Positions 7,930 to 18,208 of a DNA stretch of 64,000 nt are shown here, one piece after another. Under the pieces are notes generated by a model. That model worked only from the letters and a program-made list of their open reading frames with translations. It searched no databases and was not told where the DNA came from. The first letter of the stretch is position 1, and each line of letters starts with the position of its first letter. Both the position numbers and the translations under genes were made by a program. Source of the DNA: PALSA-350 sp963794165 (GTDB lineage Bacteria > Acidobacteriota > Terriglobia > Terriglobales > Acidobacteriaceae); the NCBI GenBank assembly GCA_963794165.1, contig CAWCCT010000012.1, forward strand, positions 1,240,001 through 1,304,000. Direction: 5' to 3'.

Positions 7930-8466
7930 CTACTTGAGCAGGTCGACGATGTGGGCTTCAAAGTCTTTCTTGTCCACGACGCCGGTGTGCGATAAGGCAA
8001 TTCTACCGGTTCGGTCGATGAGCAGTGTCATGGGCATCTGGGTGAGATGATATCGCCCGGCAAGGTCCTGGTTCCCGATCACAACGGGATAACGCATGGC
8101 AATGTTGCCGCCGGTTTCAGCATCGATACCCTTGGCGAGGAACGGCCTCACGGATTTCCATCCATCGTCATCCATGGACACGCCCACGACCGCGAGACCC
8201 TGGTTTCGATATTTTTGATCGAACTCCATGTACCAGGGGATTTCGAGTTTGCAGCCTCCGCACCAGGTAGCCCAGAAGTCGAGCAGGACTACTTTGCCCT
8301 TTAAGTCCGCGAGGTTGATCTGCTTCCCTTTAGCATCCACGAGAGAGAATATTGGCGCCGCAACTCGGGACGCCGCTGGGACAAGCGCTTCCGTTGCTCC
8401 GTTTGCAACCCAGGTCCAGGTAATGCACGACAACAGAGTGGCTGCCAGTGCGTGGGATCGCCTCAT
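7930..8466 (-). CDS. Secreted TlpA/ResA-like thiol-disulfide oxidoreductase
   Basis: A 178-residue thioredoxin-fold protein with an N-terminal signal sequence (hydrophobic stretch at residues 6-22 ending near GATEA). The active site is WCGGC in the context FWATWCGGCKLEIPW; the AhpC/TSA-Redoxin core follows, with the cis-Pro segment QMPMTLLID. Such proteins reduce or shuffle disulfides outside the cytoplasm. It is divergent from the PadR regulator gene, with 51 bp between their starts, so the two may share control. Confidence 0.88.
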   Translation of the reverse strand: MRRSHALAATLLSCITWTWVANGATEALVPAASRVAAPIFSLVDAKGKQINLADLKGKVVLLDFWATWCGGCKLEIPWYMEFDQKYRNQGLAVVGVSMDDDGWKSVRPFLAKGIDAETGGNIAMRYPVVIGNQDLAGRYHLTQMPMTLLIDRTGRIALSHTGVVDKKDFEAHIVDLLK

Positions 8467-8517
8467 ATGACCCTCCCTTTACTTTCACGTCCATTACTAT
8501 CACAATGTAAGCATACG

Positions 8518-8844
8518 ATGCTTGGCGAGTTTGAGTATCTGCTGATTGCCGCTGCAACACGACTTCGGGAGGAGGCCTACGGTGCCGCCATCCTGCAGGA
8601 GGTGGAGCGCTCTACGGGTCGCAAGTGTTCGCTCGGCGCACTGTACACAACACTTGACCGTCTCGAAGCGAAAGGAATGATCAAGACGTGGATGGGGCAA
8701 CCCACACAGGAGCGCGGGGGGCGATCAAAGCGCATGGTGCAGGTGCATGCGAAAGGCGTTGAGGCCGCAACCGAGTTTTACCAGGCGATGATCAAGGTCA
8801 GCCATGGAACGTCCTGGGCGGCATTGCGAGGGGCGCTGAGATGA
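8518..8844 (+). CDS. PadR-family transcriptional regulator
   Basis: From ATG 8518 the protein has 108 residues and begins MLGEFEYLLIAAATRL, the usual first helix of PadR; the winged helix follows with SLGALYTTLDRLEAKGMI at about residues 42-60, and a basic wing with GGRSKRM. In Acidobacteria such short PadR proteins commonly accompany ADOP permeases, as here. It overlaps the next gene by four bases. An in-frame ATG at 8452 would overlap the divergent gene and is not favoured. Confidence 0.88.
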   Translation: MLGEFEYLLIAAATRLREEAYGAAILQEVERSTGRKCSLGALYTTLDRLEAKGMIKTWMGQPTQERGGRSKRMVQVHAKGVEAATEFYQAMIKVSHGTSWAALRGALR

Positions 8845-9707
8845 GTCGCCCTTTGAGTTACGCCACGTTGATGCTTTGCCGGCTCCTTGATCCCAGGGAA
8901 CGCGAAGTTGCGTTGGGCGATGTCGCGGAACTTGGCTACGTTGGGGGACAAGCGTTTACGAGCATGCTGGGGTTGGTGTTGCGGAGACAATTGGAACCCT
9001 GGAAACAATGGCAGCCGTGGTTTGTGCTGGTTACCATGGTTATCCCGATAGCGGCGCTGCTGGCGTCCTTTTGTAAGGAACTCGGCAATAGATTGTTTCC
9101 TGCCCTAGTGATGTGGTCGCACCATCACGTGGCCTACGCTACGGGACTGAAGCCGAGCGCGGAAGCTTTTGGCTTATTCCTTAACGTTGCAGCACTGGTG
9201 CTTTGGTCCTGGACGTGTGCGTTCGCGGTGGGGGCCCTCGCGCGCACAACCATATACGGGCCCAGCATTGTTTTCTGTGTGATATGCCTGGCGATGGGAT
9301 GGAGACTCGGCCCGAATTCCATTGTGCCGTTTTGGGCAACCGCATGGGGCTGGCTGCCGGTGGTGATCATGTGCCTGCTGGTTCTGGCGCCGGCGTATCA
9401 CGGGCTGCATCACGGTGCGGCATGCTCGAAAATTGGGGGCGAGCGCCTGCTTTTCCTCGCAGTGGGCATAGCCATCGCCGGCATCCTGGCTATGTGGACG
9501 CGAGGGTGGGATGGCTTGGCAATGGAGAACTGGAGCCAGGGTGGTGGTCCCCTCACGTTGGTTCAATTGGTCCGGAGTGGAGCCGCCTGGGAAGCGGTCG
9601 CCAGCCATCTGCTCGCAATATCCGTCCTAACGTCTCCGGCTCTTTATTTACTGGCAGAACAGATCTCTCGACGCATGGGCAAGCGCGGGTTGTGTCAACG
9701 GCTATAA
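8841..9707 (+). CDS. Membrane protein with permease-prefix-like N-terminus
   Basis: The 288-residue product starts with a soluble segment (LLDPREREVALGDVAELGY at about residues 15-33) resembling the permease prefix domain found on acidobacterial PadR-linked permeases. About six hydrophobic segments follow (near 60-80, 115-140, 145-165, 175-195, 210-228 and 255-275). It overlaps padR by four bases (ATGA). It probably works with or is controlled alongside the neighbouring permeases, but no transport domain is recognised. Confidence 0.65.
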   Translation: MSRPLSYATLMLCRLLDPREREVALGDVAELGYVGGQAFTSMLGLVLRRQLEPWKQWQPWFVLVTMVIPIAALLASFCKELGNRLFPALVMWSHHHVAYATGLKPSAEAFGLFLNVAALVLWSWTCAFAVGALARTTIYGPSIVFCVICLAMGWRLGPNSIVPFWATAWGWLPVVIMCLLVLAPAYHGLHHGAACSKIGGERLLFLAVGIAIAGILAMWTRGWDGLAMENWSQGGGPLTLVQLVRSGAAWEAVASHLLAISVLTSPALYLLAEQISRRMGKRGLCQRL

Positions 9708-9939
9708 GGCACTTACGTGAGAATCTTCTTTGCGAATACACAGAGCTAAACGGAACGTAGATCAGCTTGCCGACAGGGCGATAACTGATTTCCACCAACG
9801 GGCGATTCACCGTTAGCTGGTGCTGTCCACAAGCGAAAGCAGTGGCCATCGCCGCCAGAGCAAATGAACAAGACTGAAGGGCGAGCCTCATATTTGGACC
9901 TCTTTTTGCTAATCGTCGATCGCCTACCGCCTATGGCTG

Positions 9940-12361
9940 CTACTCATCCCGCAAAATCCCCATAGGTGCCCCCATTGCCGCCCGCCAAGCTGGCTGGAAT
10001 GTAGCCGTCACCGTAATCGCCAGTACACCGATTGTCGCGACAACATACGCGGCCAAATCGAAGGTCGGCAGCTCTCCTAACAGGGCGCCTAGCCCCCGCG
10101 TTGCGGCAAAGCTCAGCGCCACACCGCCAACCACGCCAAAGGATGCAACAACCAGCGCCCGGCCTATCACCATTCCTAGCACCTGCGACCTTTGCGCCCC
10201 CAGCGCAAGTCGCAGGGCAAACTCAAACTGCCGCTGCGTCACGGTATACGCCGTCACCCCAAACATCCCAGTCATCGCCAGCAAAATGCTCACTCCGGCA
10301 AAGCTGCCAAACAGTAGCGTCCGAAAGTGCTGCGCCCGCTCACTTTCGCCGATGCTTTCCAGCATCGTCGCGCCGCGCACTGCTACTTGGGGAAACTGAC
10401 GCATCATGAACTGCGTCATCGTCACCATCATCATCGAGGCATCGCTATGCGTCCGCATCATCAACTGCACATCCGTCGCCCGTCTCGGGTGTTGCGCAAT
10501 CGGCAAGTAGAAGGTCGGCGCAGGCTTCGACGCCGGTGAATCCTGCCGCACATCTCCCACTACGCCTACGATCGTGAACCAGCGCGGGTCGCTGTCCCAG
10601 GAAAACATCACCTGCCTGCCAATCGGGTCCGTGTCGGGAAAACTCTGACGAGCCGCCGACTCGCTCACCAGCAACACCGGCTCCGATCCATCGCGATCCG
10701 CGTTAGAAAGGCCACGCCCTCGCAGTATCGGAATCTGCATCGTCTGAAAGTAATTCGCTGTTACTCCGGCAACGTTAGCGTCTGGCAGTCCAACAGCTCC
10801 AGGCTTGAACTCGCTTACACCATGAACAGCGTAACTGACGTCCGCGATGTCGGCGCTCATCGGTGCCCCGGCAATAGCGGCCGCGCCAGCCACGCCAGGC
10901 ACACCGCTCGCACTCTCCACCATCCGGTTCAGCGTCTGTACGTCCCTGGCGCCATTAGGAGCCGAGATCATGTGCATATCCAGCGTCACCAGCTTCTCCG
11001 GCGCAAAGCCCAAGTCCTGGCGCGACTCGGCGATCATTTGTCGTACTAATAGTGTTGCCGCTACGCTCAACATCAACGTCAGCGCCACTTCCGCCACAAT
11101 CAGTCCCTGCCGCAGCCGTCCCGATCCGCGGCGATTCCAACCCTCGTGCTGCATCCTGTTTCATCGCCGATGCTGGGTCCACCCGCCACGAGCGCCATAG
11201 AGGCAGTAGCGCCGTCACCGCCATAGTCAACACGCTCACCAGAAACGAGAATGCAATCACATCCAGATTTAGTCGCACATCTCCCAGCCGCGGGATCTCC
11301 GGTGGGGCCAAACGAATCAGCAATTTTAGCGCTGGGACAGCCACCATCACCCCGGCCATGCAGCCCGCAACGGCGAGTAATACCACCTCCAACCCAGCGC
11401 GCCGCGCCAGCGCAAGCCGCGTCGCCCCCAACGCGGTGCGAATCGTCACCTCACGCCGCAGCCTTGTCGCCCGCACCAATTGCAGATGAGCAATATTCGC
11501 GCACACAATCAGTAACACCATTCCCACCGACGCCATCAGCAGCCGAAGAATTGGTCGAATTTTGCCCACAATCTGTTCCTGCAGCGGCACCGCTTCGAGA
11601 GCCTTTGTTTTGTCTTCTGGATAAGTTGCGCTGAGCTGCCGGGAAAGCGTGGCCATCTCGGCATTCAGTTGTCCGGCTGTCACCCCTGGCTTGACCTTGC
11701 CGATCGCCCGCTGGTTATAGGCGCTCCGGCCAGGATACTGAGGGAAGGGGCGAGTTTCGACCCACACCTGCGCCTTGTCAGGAAAGGAAAAACCATCCGG
11801 CAACACGCCCACAATGGTCCGCAGCTCGCCTTCGATATGCAGCGTCTGCCCCAACGCTCCAGTCACACTTCCGAAATATTCTCGCGCAAAGGCCGCACCA
11901 ACCATAGCCTCCGTTCCACCCGCCTGGGCAGTGTCCGTTCCAGCGAGAAACAGCCGCCCCGCCAGCGGTTCCACGCCCATTACCTGCCCAAACTGCGGGC
12001 TGGCGATGGCAACATCTGTGTAGAGTGTGCGGCCGCCCGTTTGCAGCCCATCCTTAAAGGCGTTGTAGTATGCAACCGACTCCAGCAAATGTATTCCTCG
12101 CGTCAGATCGGCGAAGTCCCCGTCCCCAATCTTTGCGATCGAGCGATTCTCATGCAGAAAGCGTGTATTCAGCGAGTAAATCCGGTCCGCATCCCGGTAT
12201 CCCAGTGGGCGCAGCAGCACGCAATCCACCATGGTGAAAATAGCCGCATTCAACCCAATGCCCAACGCCAGCGTCAGCAATACTGCAAACGTAAATGTCC
12301 ACGACCGCTTCAGTTGCCGCATCGCAGCCTGCAAATCTCGCATGACATCTGCCATAGACAA
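9940..12361 (-). pseudogene. ADOP/MacB-type permease, frameshifted
   Basis: The protein is split between two frames: residues up to about 400 (VDPASAMKQDAARG) are read from 12361, and the remainder, beginning GRLRQGLIVAEVALTLML, in another frame down to 9940. Joined near 11125-11150 they form one protein of about 800 residues with MacB periplasmic domain and FtsX domain each twice, the layout of the acidobacterial duplicated orphan permeases. The N-terminus has FTFAVLLTLALGIGLNAAIF. Members usually lack a linked ATPase. One base gained or lost explains the break; it may be a real pseudogene or a sequencing error. Confidence 0.82.
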
Positions 12362-12505
12362 AGCCTGCCTCCGTAAAGGATATACGCAATCCGGCGGCCA
12401 TACTTACCACGAGCATTCTGAATCACTTACAGCCGCCTACGAGGGGCCTGCTGCCCGAATTCAAAATCTCATGTCCGAAATCGGGCGCAACAAGCGTGCC
12501 CATGA

Positions 12506-12655
12506 GCTGCTCACACTAAGTGCATAAAGGCTGCAGGAGCCACTTTCCTACGACAAATCGCGGCAGCTCTCAATGAGCGGAACATCACCACGCCTCGTGG
12601 CGGGGAGTGGAGTGCCGTACAGGTACAGCGAGTGCTGCACGCTGGTATCGCATGA
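12506..12655 (+). pseudogene. C-terminal remnant of a large serine recombinase
   Basis: The frame ending at TGA 12653-12655 reads LRQIAAALNERNITTPRGG then EWSAVQVQRVLHAG, the helix-turn-helix tail typical of resolvase-type site-specific recombinases. There is no catalytic domain and an in-frame stop lies just upstream at 12503, so only about 50 codons remain. Confidence 0.7.
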
Positions 12656-13105
12656 ACCAGGAAGAGAGAGCCCAGAGAGCCTAGTTAGGCGGACTCCGAG
12701 GGTAATACTCGAAGAGCCCCGACTAAGAGTGGATCCCCTCAGAGAAGGACTACGACGTTTTGTTGCTGGCCTTCATGCTCTTGTTGATGCGACGACCCTT
12801 GAGCCATTCGACAATGGCGGGTCCGACCACATACTTCAGAGACGCGAGGATAATTGACGTTACCGCTACAGAAAGCTGCACTGTGGTTTGGTTAGAAAAG
12901 GAAAAAGCCACCTGTTGGCAGCCTTTTTTAGGCAATACGAAACTATGACAATCTGGCTCGTCTTCGCTTAACTATTTGCTTTTTCGACGGCTAAGACGCG
13001 ATCTTCACTCTCGGACATGCCAGCACACAGAGTGGACTCGAATTCAATTGTTAGCTTTCACGATACATGAGATAGAGGGGCGCGCTCCCCCGCGGGCCGA
13101 CTAAT

Positions 13106-13303
13106 TCAGCAAAGGCTATGTGAAAGGACCTCGCAAGTCCGTTCGGCTGGACCAATCTCTTCGAGCCAAAAGGCGGACGCTTCAGCAGTAGCATACAGGT
13201 CAGTGGGATCAAGTAAGCGGATCGCGTCAATGGTGGCCCCGTTCAGTTTCGGACACTGATTTTCAATTTCGGACAGGAGCCATATGCGAGAGAACCGGTT
13301 CAT
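13106..13303 (-). CDS. Possible small hypothetical protein
   Basis: ATG at 13303 (or an upstream GTG at 13336) gives 65 residues beginning MNRFSRIWLLSEIENQCPK with a plausible amphipathic pattern and an acidic ASAFWLEEIG segment. There are no neighbours in the same direction, no recognised domain and no clear ribosome binding site, so it may be a chance frame or a gene remnant. Confidence 0.28.
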   Translation of the reverse strand: MNRFSRIWLLSEIENQCPKLNGATIDAIRLLDPTDLYATAEASAFWLEEIGPAERTCEVLSHSLC

Positions 13304-13392
13304 GAGCGCATTTCTTTTGTATTGGGCTGTTAGCACCGCTTTTGCTTTGGCACCGAATATGCACTACTACACCGCCACGGGCGGAGGTTTAA

Positions 13393-15880
13393 ATGCAAAC
13401 CTTGTTTCGCGATCTGCTCTTTAGCCTGCGCCAGTTGCGCAAGTCGCCGGGTTTTACGTTCACAGCTTTGCTAACGCTCGCGTTTGGCATTGGAGCGACC
13501 ACCGCGATTTTCTCGATTGTAGAGGGCGTGCTGCTGCGGCCACTGCCATTTTCGCAGCCAGACAAGCTGGTAACCCTCGCGGTCAATCTTGAAGGCGCAG
13601 GCAGCGACGTGACCGGTGCCACGTCAACTGGAATGCGCACGTATATCCGCGACACGCGAAGCTTTTCCAGCCTCGGCGGTTATCGGCAAGCCAGCTACGA
13701 ACTCTCGGGAGTTGGAGAGCCAGCGCAGATCAATGCTAGCACGGCTTACCGCAAATCTCTTTTCAGTGCTTGGCGTTTCGCCATTGAGGGGTCGTGCGTT
13801 CACCCAGCAGGAGGATGATGGGAGCCAACCGGTGGCCCTGCTCAGCTACCAGATGTGGCGCAGCAGGTTCAATAGCGATGCGAACGTTATCGGCCGGAAG
13901 ATTCTTCTCGACCGCAAGCCCTACGAGATCATCGGCGTCATGCCGCCGGACTTCGAGTTTCCGCTGGTTCCGGGGCAGTTGAACCGCAGCGAGCTGTGGG
14001 TGCCTATGAGCTTGACCCAAAGCGAGATAAAGATTGGACAACAAGGAGGAGACTGGGGTTTCCAAATGGTAGGCCGTTTAAAGCCAGGTGTGAGTCTGGC
14101 GCAGGCAAAGCAGGACGCAGAGCATGTATCGCAGGAGGTCATGCGTAGTTTTCCAGCTGCCCTGTCTAGCATACGGATACGCCCCGTGGTTCAGCAGCTA
14201 AAGGAGGCCACTGTGGCGCAGGCTCAACGACTGGTCCGCACGCTATTCTTCGCAGTGGCTGCGGTCCTTCTGATTGCCTGCGCGAATCTCGCCGGCATGT
14301 TGCTGGTGCGCGTCATCCGACGTCGTCGCGAGATCGCCGTGCGGATGGCACTCGGAGCAAGCAATGTAGCCGTCCTGCGCCCAACTCTCATCGAGACGCT
14401 GACGCTTAGTATTGTGGGCGGCCTGCTAGGGATAAGTTTCGCCTCCGCGGGATTACGCTTCGGCATCAGCTTGCTCCCGGAGACACTGCCGCGAATTAGC
14501 GCTATCGCTCTCGACAGTCAAGTAGCTATCTTTGCAATGCTGTTAGCCGTGTTGACTGGTCTAGGATGCGGCTTGGTTCCGGCCTTTGCGGCTCTGCGCA
14601 CGAGTGTCAACGAGGGTCTGAAGGAAGGTGGACGCACGGGTACAAGCGGTAGCGCCCATGCGCGCTTGCGTTCAGTGTTAGTGGTTGCGGAAATCGGTGT
14701 GGCACTGGTACTGCTAGTTGCGTCAGGCCTCTTGCTGCGTAGCTTTCAGAAACTCCGCAATGTCGATTTGGGCTTCCATACGGATCGTCTCCTCACCGCC
14801 GAATACACCCTCCCTCGGCAGAATTATTCAACCCAGGGTACCGTGGATGGGTTTAACAGCGCTCTCTTGCGCAAGCTGCAACAGTTGCCGGGCGTCGAGG
14901 CGGCGGGGATCACCTCGCAGTTGCCAGCGGCCGGACAGGTCAGCGATAGTTCCTTCGTTGCGGAAGGCTACGTTCCGCGCAGGGGGGATGCGTTGAATCT
15001 TTCTTGGTCCTCACAGGTGACAGGCATTTACTTCCGCGCCATGGGCATTCCGCTCTTGCAAGGCCGCGATTTCACGCTGGCGGACCGAGCGGGTTCTCCC
15101 CTGGTGGTCGTCGTGAATCGCACTCTGGCCGAACACTATTGGCCCGGTCAGAGCCCCATTGGAAGGCGTTTAAAGTATGGTCTCCCAATGACGCCCACGC
15201 CATGGTTGACCGTGGTGGGAGAGATTGGGGACGTCAAGCAGCGTACAGCGGATGCGGCTACGCAGGAGCAGATTTACCAGCCCGCCGACCAGCTCGTAGA
15301 ATCGTTCGGCACGTTGGCGCCTCCTGGCATGTTGAGTGGTGCCAGCGGTTCTATTGTCCTGCGCAGTCTGCTGCCACCGGAACGGATGGAGGACGCCTTG
15401 CGCACCACCGTTCGCTCCATCGATCCGCAACTTCCTCTCATCCACGTCGAACCAATGGAGCGCGTGGTTGAAGAGGGTCAGGCGTCTCGCCGCTTCAACG
15501 CTATACTCATTTCCTGTTTTGCTGGAGCAGCTGTTTTGCTTGCTCTACTCGGTATCTATAGCGTGATTGCCTTTTCAGCAGTTCTGCGCACGAAGGAAAT
15601 GGCGATTCGCCTTGCACTTGGCTCTCAACGAGCAAGCTTGATGCAGCTCATCCTCATTTCCGCCGGCAAACTAGCCTTAATGGGCTGTGGTATCGGAACC
15701 GTATTAGCAGTGTTTGCCAGCCACCTGCTGCGTTCATTCATGTTCCAGGTCGATCCGCTCGACCCAGCGGTCATCGTGCTGGCGGTAATGTCGATCTTCC
15801 TGCTTGCACTTTCGGCTTCAATCATTCCCGCGCACGGTGCAGCTTCTACCGACCCTATGCAGGCGCTGCGTGCGGAATAG
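13393..15880 (+). pseudogene. Second ADOP/MacB-type permease, frameshifted
   Basis: The start is ATG 13393, preceded by GGGCGGAGGTT. The first frame runs to INAS (about 13740); the homologous continuation RLTANLFSVLGVSPLRGRAF is in the next frame and stays open to 15880. Dropping the single A at 13741 joins them as INASRLTANLFS, giving about 828 residues with the MacB-PCD/FtsX pair twice and a terminal RAE-type end after ASTDPMQALRAE. The protein is a probable membrane permease of the ADOP group with an unknown substrate. It is transcribed away from the first ADOP gene. Confidence 0.85.
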
Positions 15881-16077
15881 CACGTCATTTTTCGCCTGAA
15901 GAGAGGTTTGAAAAATCGCTAATGATTGGTTAGGTAAGCCGACCTTCGATAGAGGCCGCTCGAAGTTCCTGGAAAAACGGTGCGCACTTTATGTGAGCCG
16001 TCCTTGCTCTCTCTGCCTGTTGAGGTCCAGTTGGAGCGGGTCGCCCCTGGACGCAGCCATGAGAGTAAAATCACTCC

Positions 16078-16470
16078 ATGACTGAGGCTCGAGACAACAA
16101 ATCCGGCGCACTAAATAACCTCTACAGCCGGATCGCGCAGATTGCTGTAGCTATGGGAGGCACCGCGACCGCAACCACGGAGAGTCGGTCCTTTGAAAGC
16201 GCCACCGTGGCAACTCCGCGCAGCGAGGACGTCCCCGCCCTACTCGTGGAGATGAGGGATGCCTTTCAGGTGGAGTTTGCACCTTCTCGTGCACTGAGCG
16301 CTCACGGCGTGTTATCCGTGAAAGCGAAGCGCACCCACAGTGGTTCCCGAAAATCCGATTGGGATTTCATTCTCCTCCAAGACGAATGGCGGTATGGTGG
16401 GAAATCTATTTCAGACGACGACTTACGAAAATGTCTGACGGCTGAAGGGCCTAGACCCGCCGCCTACTAG
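16078..16470 (+). CDS. Hypothetical protein
   Basis: A 130-residue protein without recognised domain. It is polar, Ser/Thr/Ala rich at the N-terminus, and has a basic middle (VKAKRTHSGSRKS) followed by WDFILLQDEWRYGGKSI, which looks like a short beta-sheet segment. A -10-like TAAAAT (16066-16071) lies six bases before the ATG with no ribosome binding site, suggesting a leaderless transcript. It is isolated between the permease block and the repressor operon. Confidence 0.5.
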   Translation: MTEARDNKSGALNNLYSRIAQIAVAMGGTATATTESRSFESATVATPRSEDVPALLVEMRDAFQVEFAPSRALSAHGVLSVKAKRTHSGSRKSDWDFILLQDEWRYGGKSISDDDLRKCLTAEGPRPAAY

Positions 16471-16530
16471 CGTCATCATTGCCCACAGATGCACATTGGG
16501 TATGAAAAGCCTGGCGTCCGGGTTACTTCC

Positions 16531-17109
16531 CTATCCCCCCATGGCTGCCAGAGCAGCATCCCGCGCCTGGTTGAGCCGCGACATGGCCGCATGTGAGCCA
16601 CCGGCATCCGGATGGGCTGTACGGGCACGCGCCCGGTAGTGCGCGTTGATCGTCTCGACGTCCGCGTTAACATGACATTCCAGAACGGTAGGCCAATCCT
16701 CATGACTCGTGGCAGTCAGGGCAGCGAAGCCACGGAATGCGCGCTCCATCATGTCGCTTGCTCCCCATCGCTCAATGCCTCTGAGCGCTTCTATCGTTTT
16801 GCCGATCGAGTAGGCGTTCTCTCGTACCGTTTTGAAGGCGTCACATGCGAAGCACATCTCGCGCTTCTTGTGCTGGAAGTATACAGCCACACCGGGGTCA
16901 TTCGGCTCGCGGGTGTTGGCATACGGTAGCCCGTCATTACGCAGGGCGATGTTGGTCGAGAGGATCACACCGGTTCCTCCCATGCGCTTGATCTCTGCCA
17001 GGAGGAAGTCTCTCGCCTTGCCAAACCCCGATACCTCAAAGCGCGATCGGGTTCGATATGGAACGCGCTTCCAGCCATCCGGCCACGTCAATGGATATGC
17101 TTCACGCAT
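16531..17109 (-). CDS. J-domain-like phage protein
   Basis: From ATG 17109 the protein has 192 residues. The C-terminal 45 residues look like a DnaJ J-domain core: helix II-like INAHYRARARTAHPDAGG, with HPD at the loop where J proteins touch Hsp70, then a short third helix (MSRLNQARDAALAAM). The N-terminal part has a predicted beta domain and CFAC (a possible metal pair). J-domain tails of this kind occur on prophage proteins of unknown role. The start overlaps the upstream gene by eight bases; it is the last gene of the repressor operon. Confidence 0.7.
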   Translation of the reverse strand: MREAYPLTWPDGWKRVPYRTRSRFEVSGFGKARDFLLAEIKRMGGTGVILSTNIALRNDGLPYANTREPNDPGVAVYFQHKKREMCFACDAFKTVRENAYSIGKTIEALRGIERWGASDMMERAFRGFAALTATSHEDWPTVLECHVNADVETINAHYRARARTAHPDAGGSHAAMSRLNQARDAALAAMGG

Positions 17110-17539
17110 GGGCCCTCCGAGCAACACACCGCCCTTGCCAGCGGGCTGCGAGCTTCCCCAGCTCTTCCGGGTAATGGGCGAGATCAAAATCGGTGACACA
17201 TCTCCCGCAAAGATCGTGCCACCCAAAGCCATGCTCACGGGTGAGGGTGACACGGTGCCCTGGAGAGCCGAGGTATCTAGCTCCCCCGCATTCGGCGCAA
17301 GCTTGGGTTTCATCAAATGCTTCTTTGTACCAACGCTCCTTCTCGGTCTTATCAGTGGGTACGGCTCCGGCAGCCAACCACTTTCTCTTCTCAAGCCGCC
17401 ACTCTTCGGGTACAGCCTCTTTCGAGTCGTTCAGTAGCAGCACCCGGATAAGTACGCAGAACTCCCACGGAATGCCGTTAGCCGGGAGCTTCATCAATTG
17501 TGCGGGCGTAGCGCGGCGAAGGTACTGTATGTCGGTCAC
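17102..17539 (-). CDS. Hypothetical phage protein with CxxC zinc-like pairs
   Basis: GTG 17539 overlaps the previous stop (GTGA) and gives 145 residues. CAEC and CGRC, about 30 residues apart in the C-terminal half, probably bind zinc; the N-terminal half is helical (QYLRRATPAQLMKL). No named family. The coupling on both sides places it in a four-gene operon with the XRE repressor. Confidence 0.6.
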   Translation of the reverse strand: MTDIQYLRRATPAQLMKLPANGIPWEFCVLIRVLLLNDSKEAVPEEWRLEKRKWLAAGAVPTDKTEKERWYKEAFDETQACAECGGARYLGSPGHRVTLTREHGFGWHDLCGRCVTDFDLAHYPEELGKLAARWQGRCVARRAHA

Positions 17540-17745
17540 AGCTCCCCCTTGCTGCGAGCTGCAGCCGCTTTCACTGCCCTGCTCCACGCGTCAAGCATGC
17601 CCGCGAAAGCAGCCTCGGGCGTCAACGTCAAGGATGGATCTATGCCAGCGCGGTCCGCCATCTTGCGTAGCTCTGATTTGATTCTCGGTTCTTTCAACGT
17701 TATGTCGTTCATCACTTTCCTCTTCCTTCCATCAATCGTGTTCAT
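17536..17745 (-). CDS. Small hypothetical protein
   Basis: A 69-residue helical, basic protein. ATG 17745 follows GAGGAGAAG at a good distance. It contains a segment RIKSELRKMADRAG and an Ala-rich C-terminus. The gene lies 20 bp after the repressor gene and overlaps the next by four bases. No function is recognised. Confidence 0.6.
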   Translation of the reverse strand: MNTIDGRKRKVMNDITLKEPRIKSELRKMADRAGIDPSLTLTPEAAFAGMLDAWSRAVKAAAARSKGEL

Positions 17746-17765
17746 TTGTTTCTTCTCCTCAATGC

Positions 17766-18011
17766 CTATCTCACGCCCTCAAAGAACTCCGAGAGGCTCT
17801 TTCCAAACACGTTGGCTAGGGTCGCCAGTGTTCCCAGGCAGGGCTCCACATCTCCATGGATGATCCTTGAGATGTACCCAGGGTCCAGTCCTGCCTCTAT
17901 TGCAAGTGATCGCTGCGTCCAACCTCGCTCTGCACATAGTGCTAATACGCGCACTGCCAAATTTGCAGACAGAGCCCTTGCGCTGACGGTTCGACGCTTC
18001 TTGATTACCAC
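17766..18011 (-). CDS. XRE/CI-like repressor
   Basis: An 81-residue, single-domain helix-turn-helix protein; the HTH is WTQRSLAIEAGLDPGYISRII (about 31-51, split here for description), followed by helices ending FGKSLSEFFEG. This size is common for prophage or conjugative-element switch repressors. GTG 18011 is preceded by a perfect GGAGGTG. Its own promoter (TTGCGT 18053-18058, TACAAT 18030-18035, 17-bp spacer) is overlapped by one operator, so it probably autoregulates. Confidence 0.85.
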   Translation of the reverse strand: MVIKKRRTVSARALSANLAVRVLALCAERGWTQRSLAIEAGLDPGYISRIIHGDVEPCLGTLATLANVFGKSLSEFFEGVR

Positions 18012-18018
18012 GAGTCAC

Positions 18019-18160
18019 CTCCAAACAGTATTGTACGTTAGCCAATATAAGAACGCAAGCGCCTATTTACGGAAACCAATGGTTACCGTGGTGCAGATCG
18101 CATTTAAGATTCTCTATTGCTCCTTAGTATTGTCTAACGTACAATCTAGTTAATCAAAGC
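18019..18160. promoter_or_regulatory. Divergent switch region with two 15-bp operators and a 21-bp palindrome
   Basis: TTGTACGTTAGCCAA (18031-18045) and, inverted, TTGTCTAACGTACAA (18130-18144) agree at 14 of 15 positions. The first covers the -10 box of the repressor promoter; the second covers a -10-like TATTGT (18128-18133) of the rightward promoter (-35 TTAAGA 18104-18109). Midway stands ACGGAAACC-AAT-GGTTACCGT (18069-18089), a near-perfect palindrome that another regulator could use. The layout is that of a phage lysis/lysogeny switch. Confidence 0.7.
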
Positions 18161-18208
18161 AACACAGAGAGTGGTGTAATGCGATCCAAAGGTAAAGGAG
18201 CAACACAA

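Larger units (their letters stand above)
12362..13392. other. 1-kb gene-poor gap between two ADOP permeases
   Basis: It holds the tail of a serine recombinase gene (12506-12655), a weak minus-strand frame at 12750-12935 (TTG start, one hydrophobic helix and a basic tail) and a possible small gene at 13106-13303. No promoter or terminator that I would defend is seen. The debris suggests that the permease block was assembled by recombination. Confidence 0.6.

Noticed and set aside
9553..9891. Minus-strand frame with a signal-peptide-like start
   Set aside because: It overlaps the end of a well-supported membrane protein gene and continues as an unlikely sequence; at best a remnant of an older secreted gene.
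12750..12935. Small minus-strand frame with one membrane helix
   Set aside because: TTG start, no clear ribosome binding site and no neighbours in the same direction.
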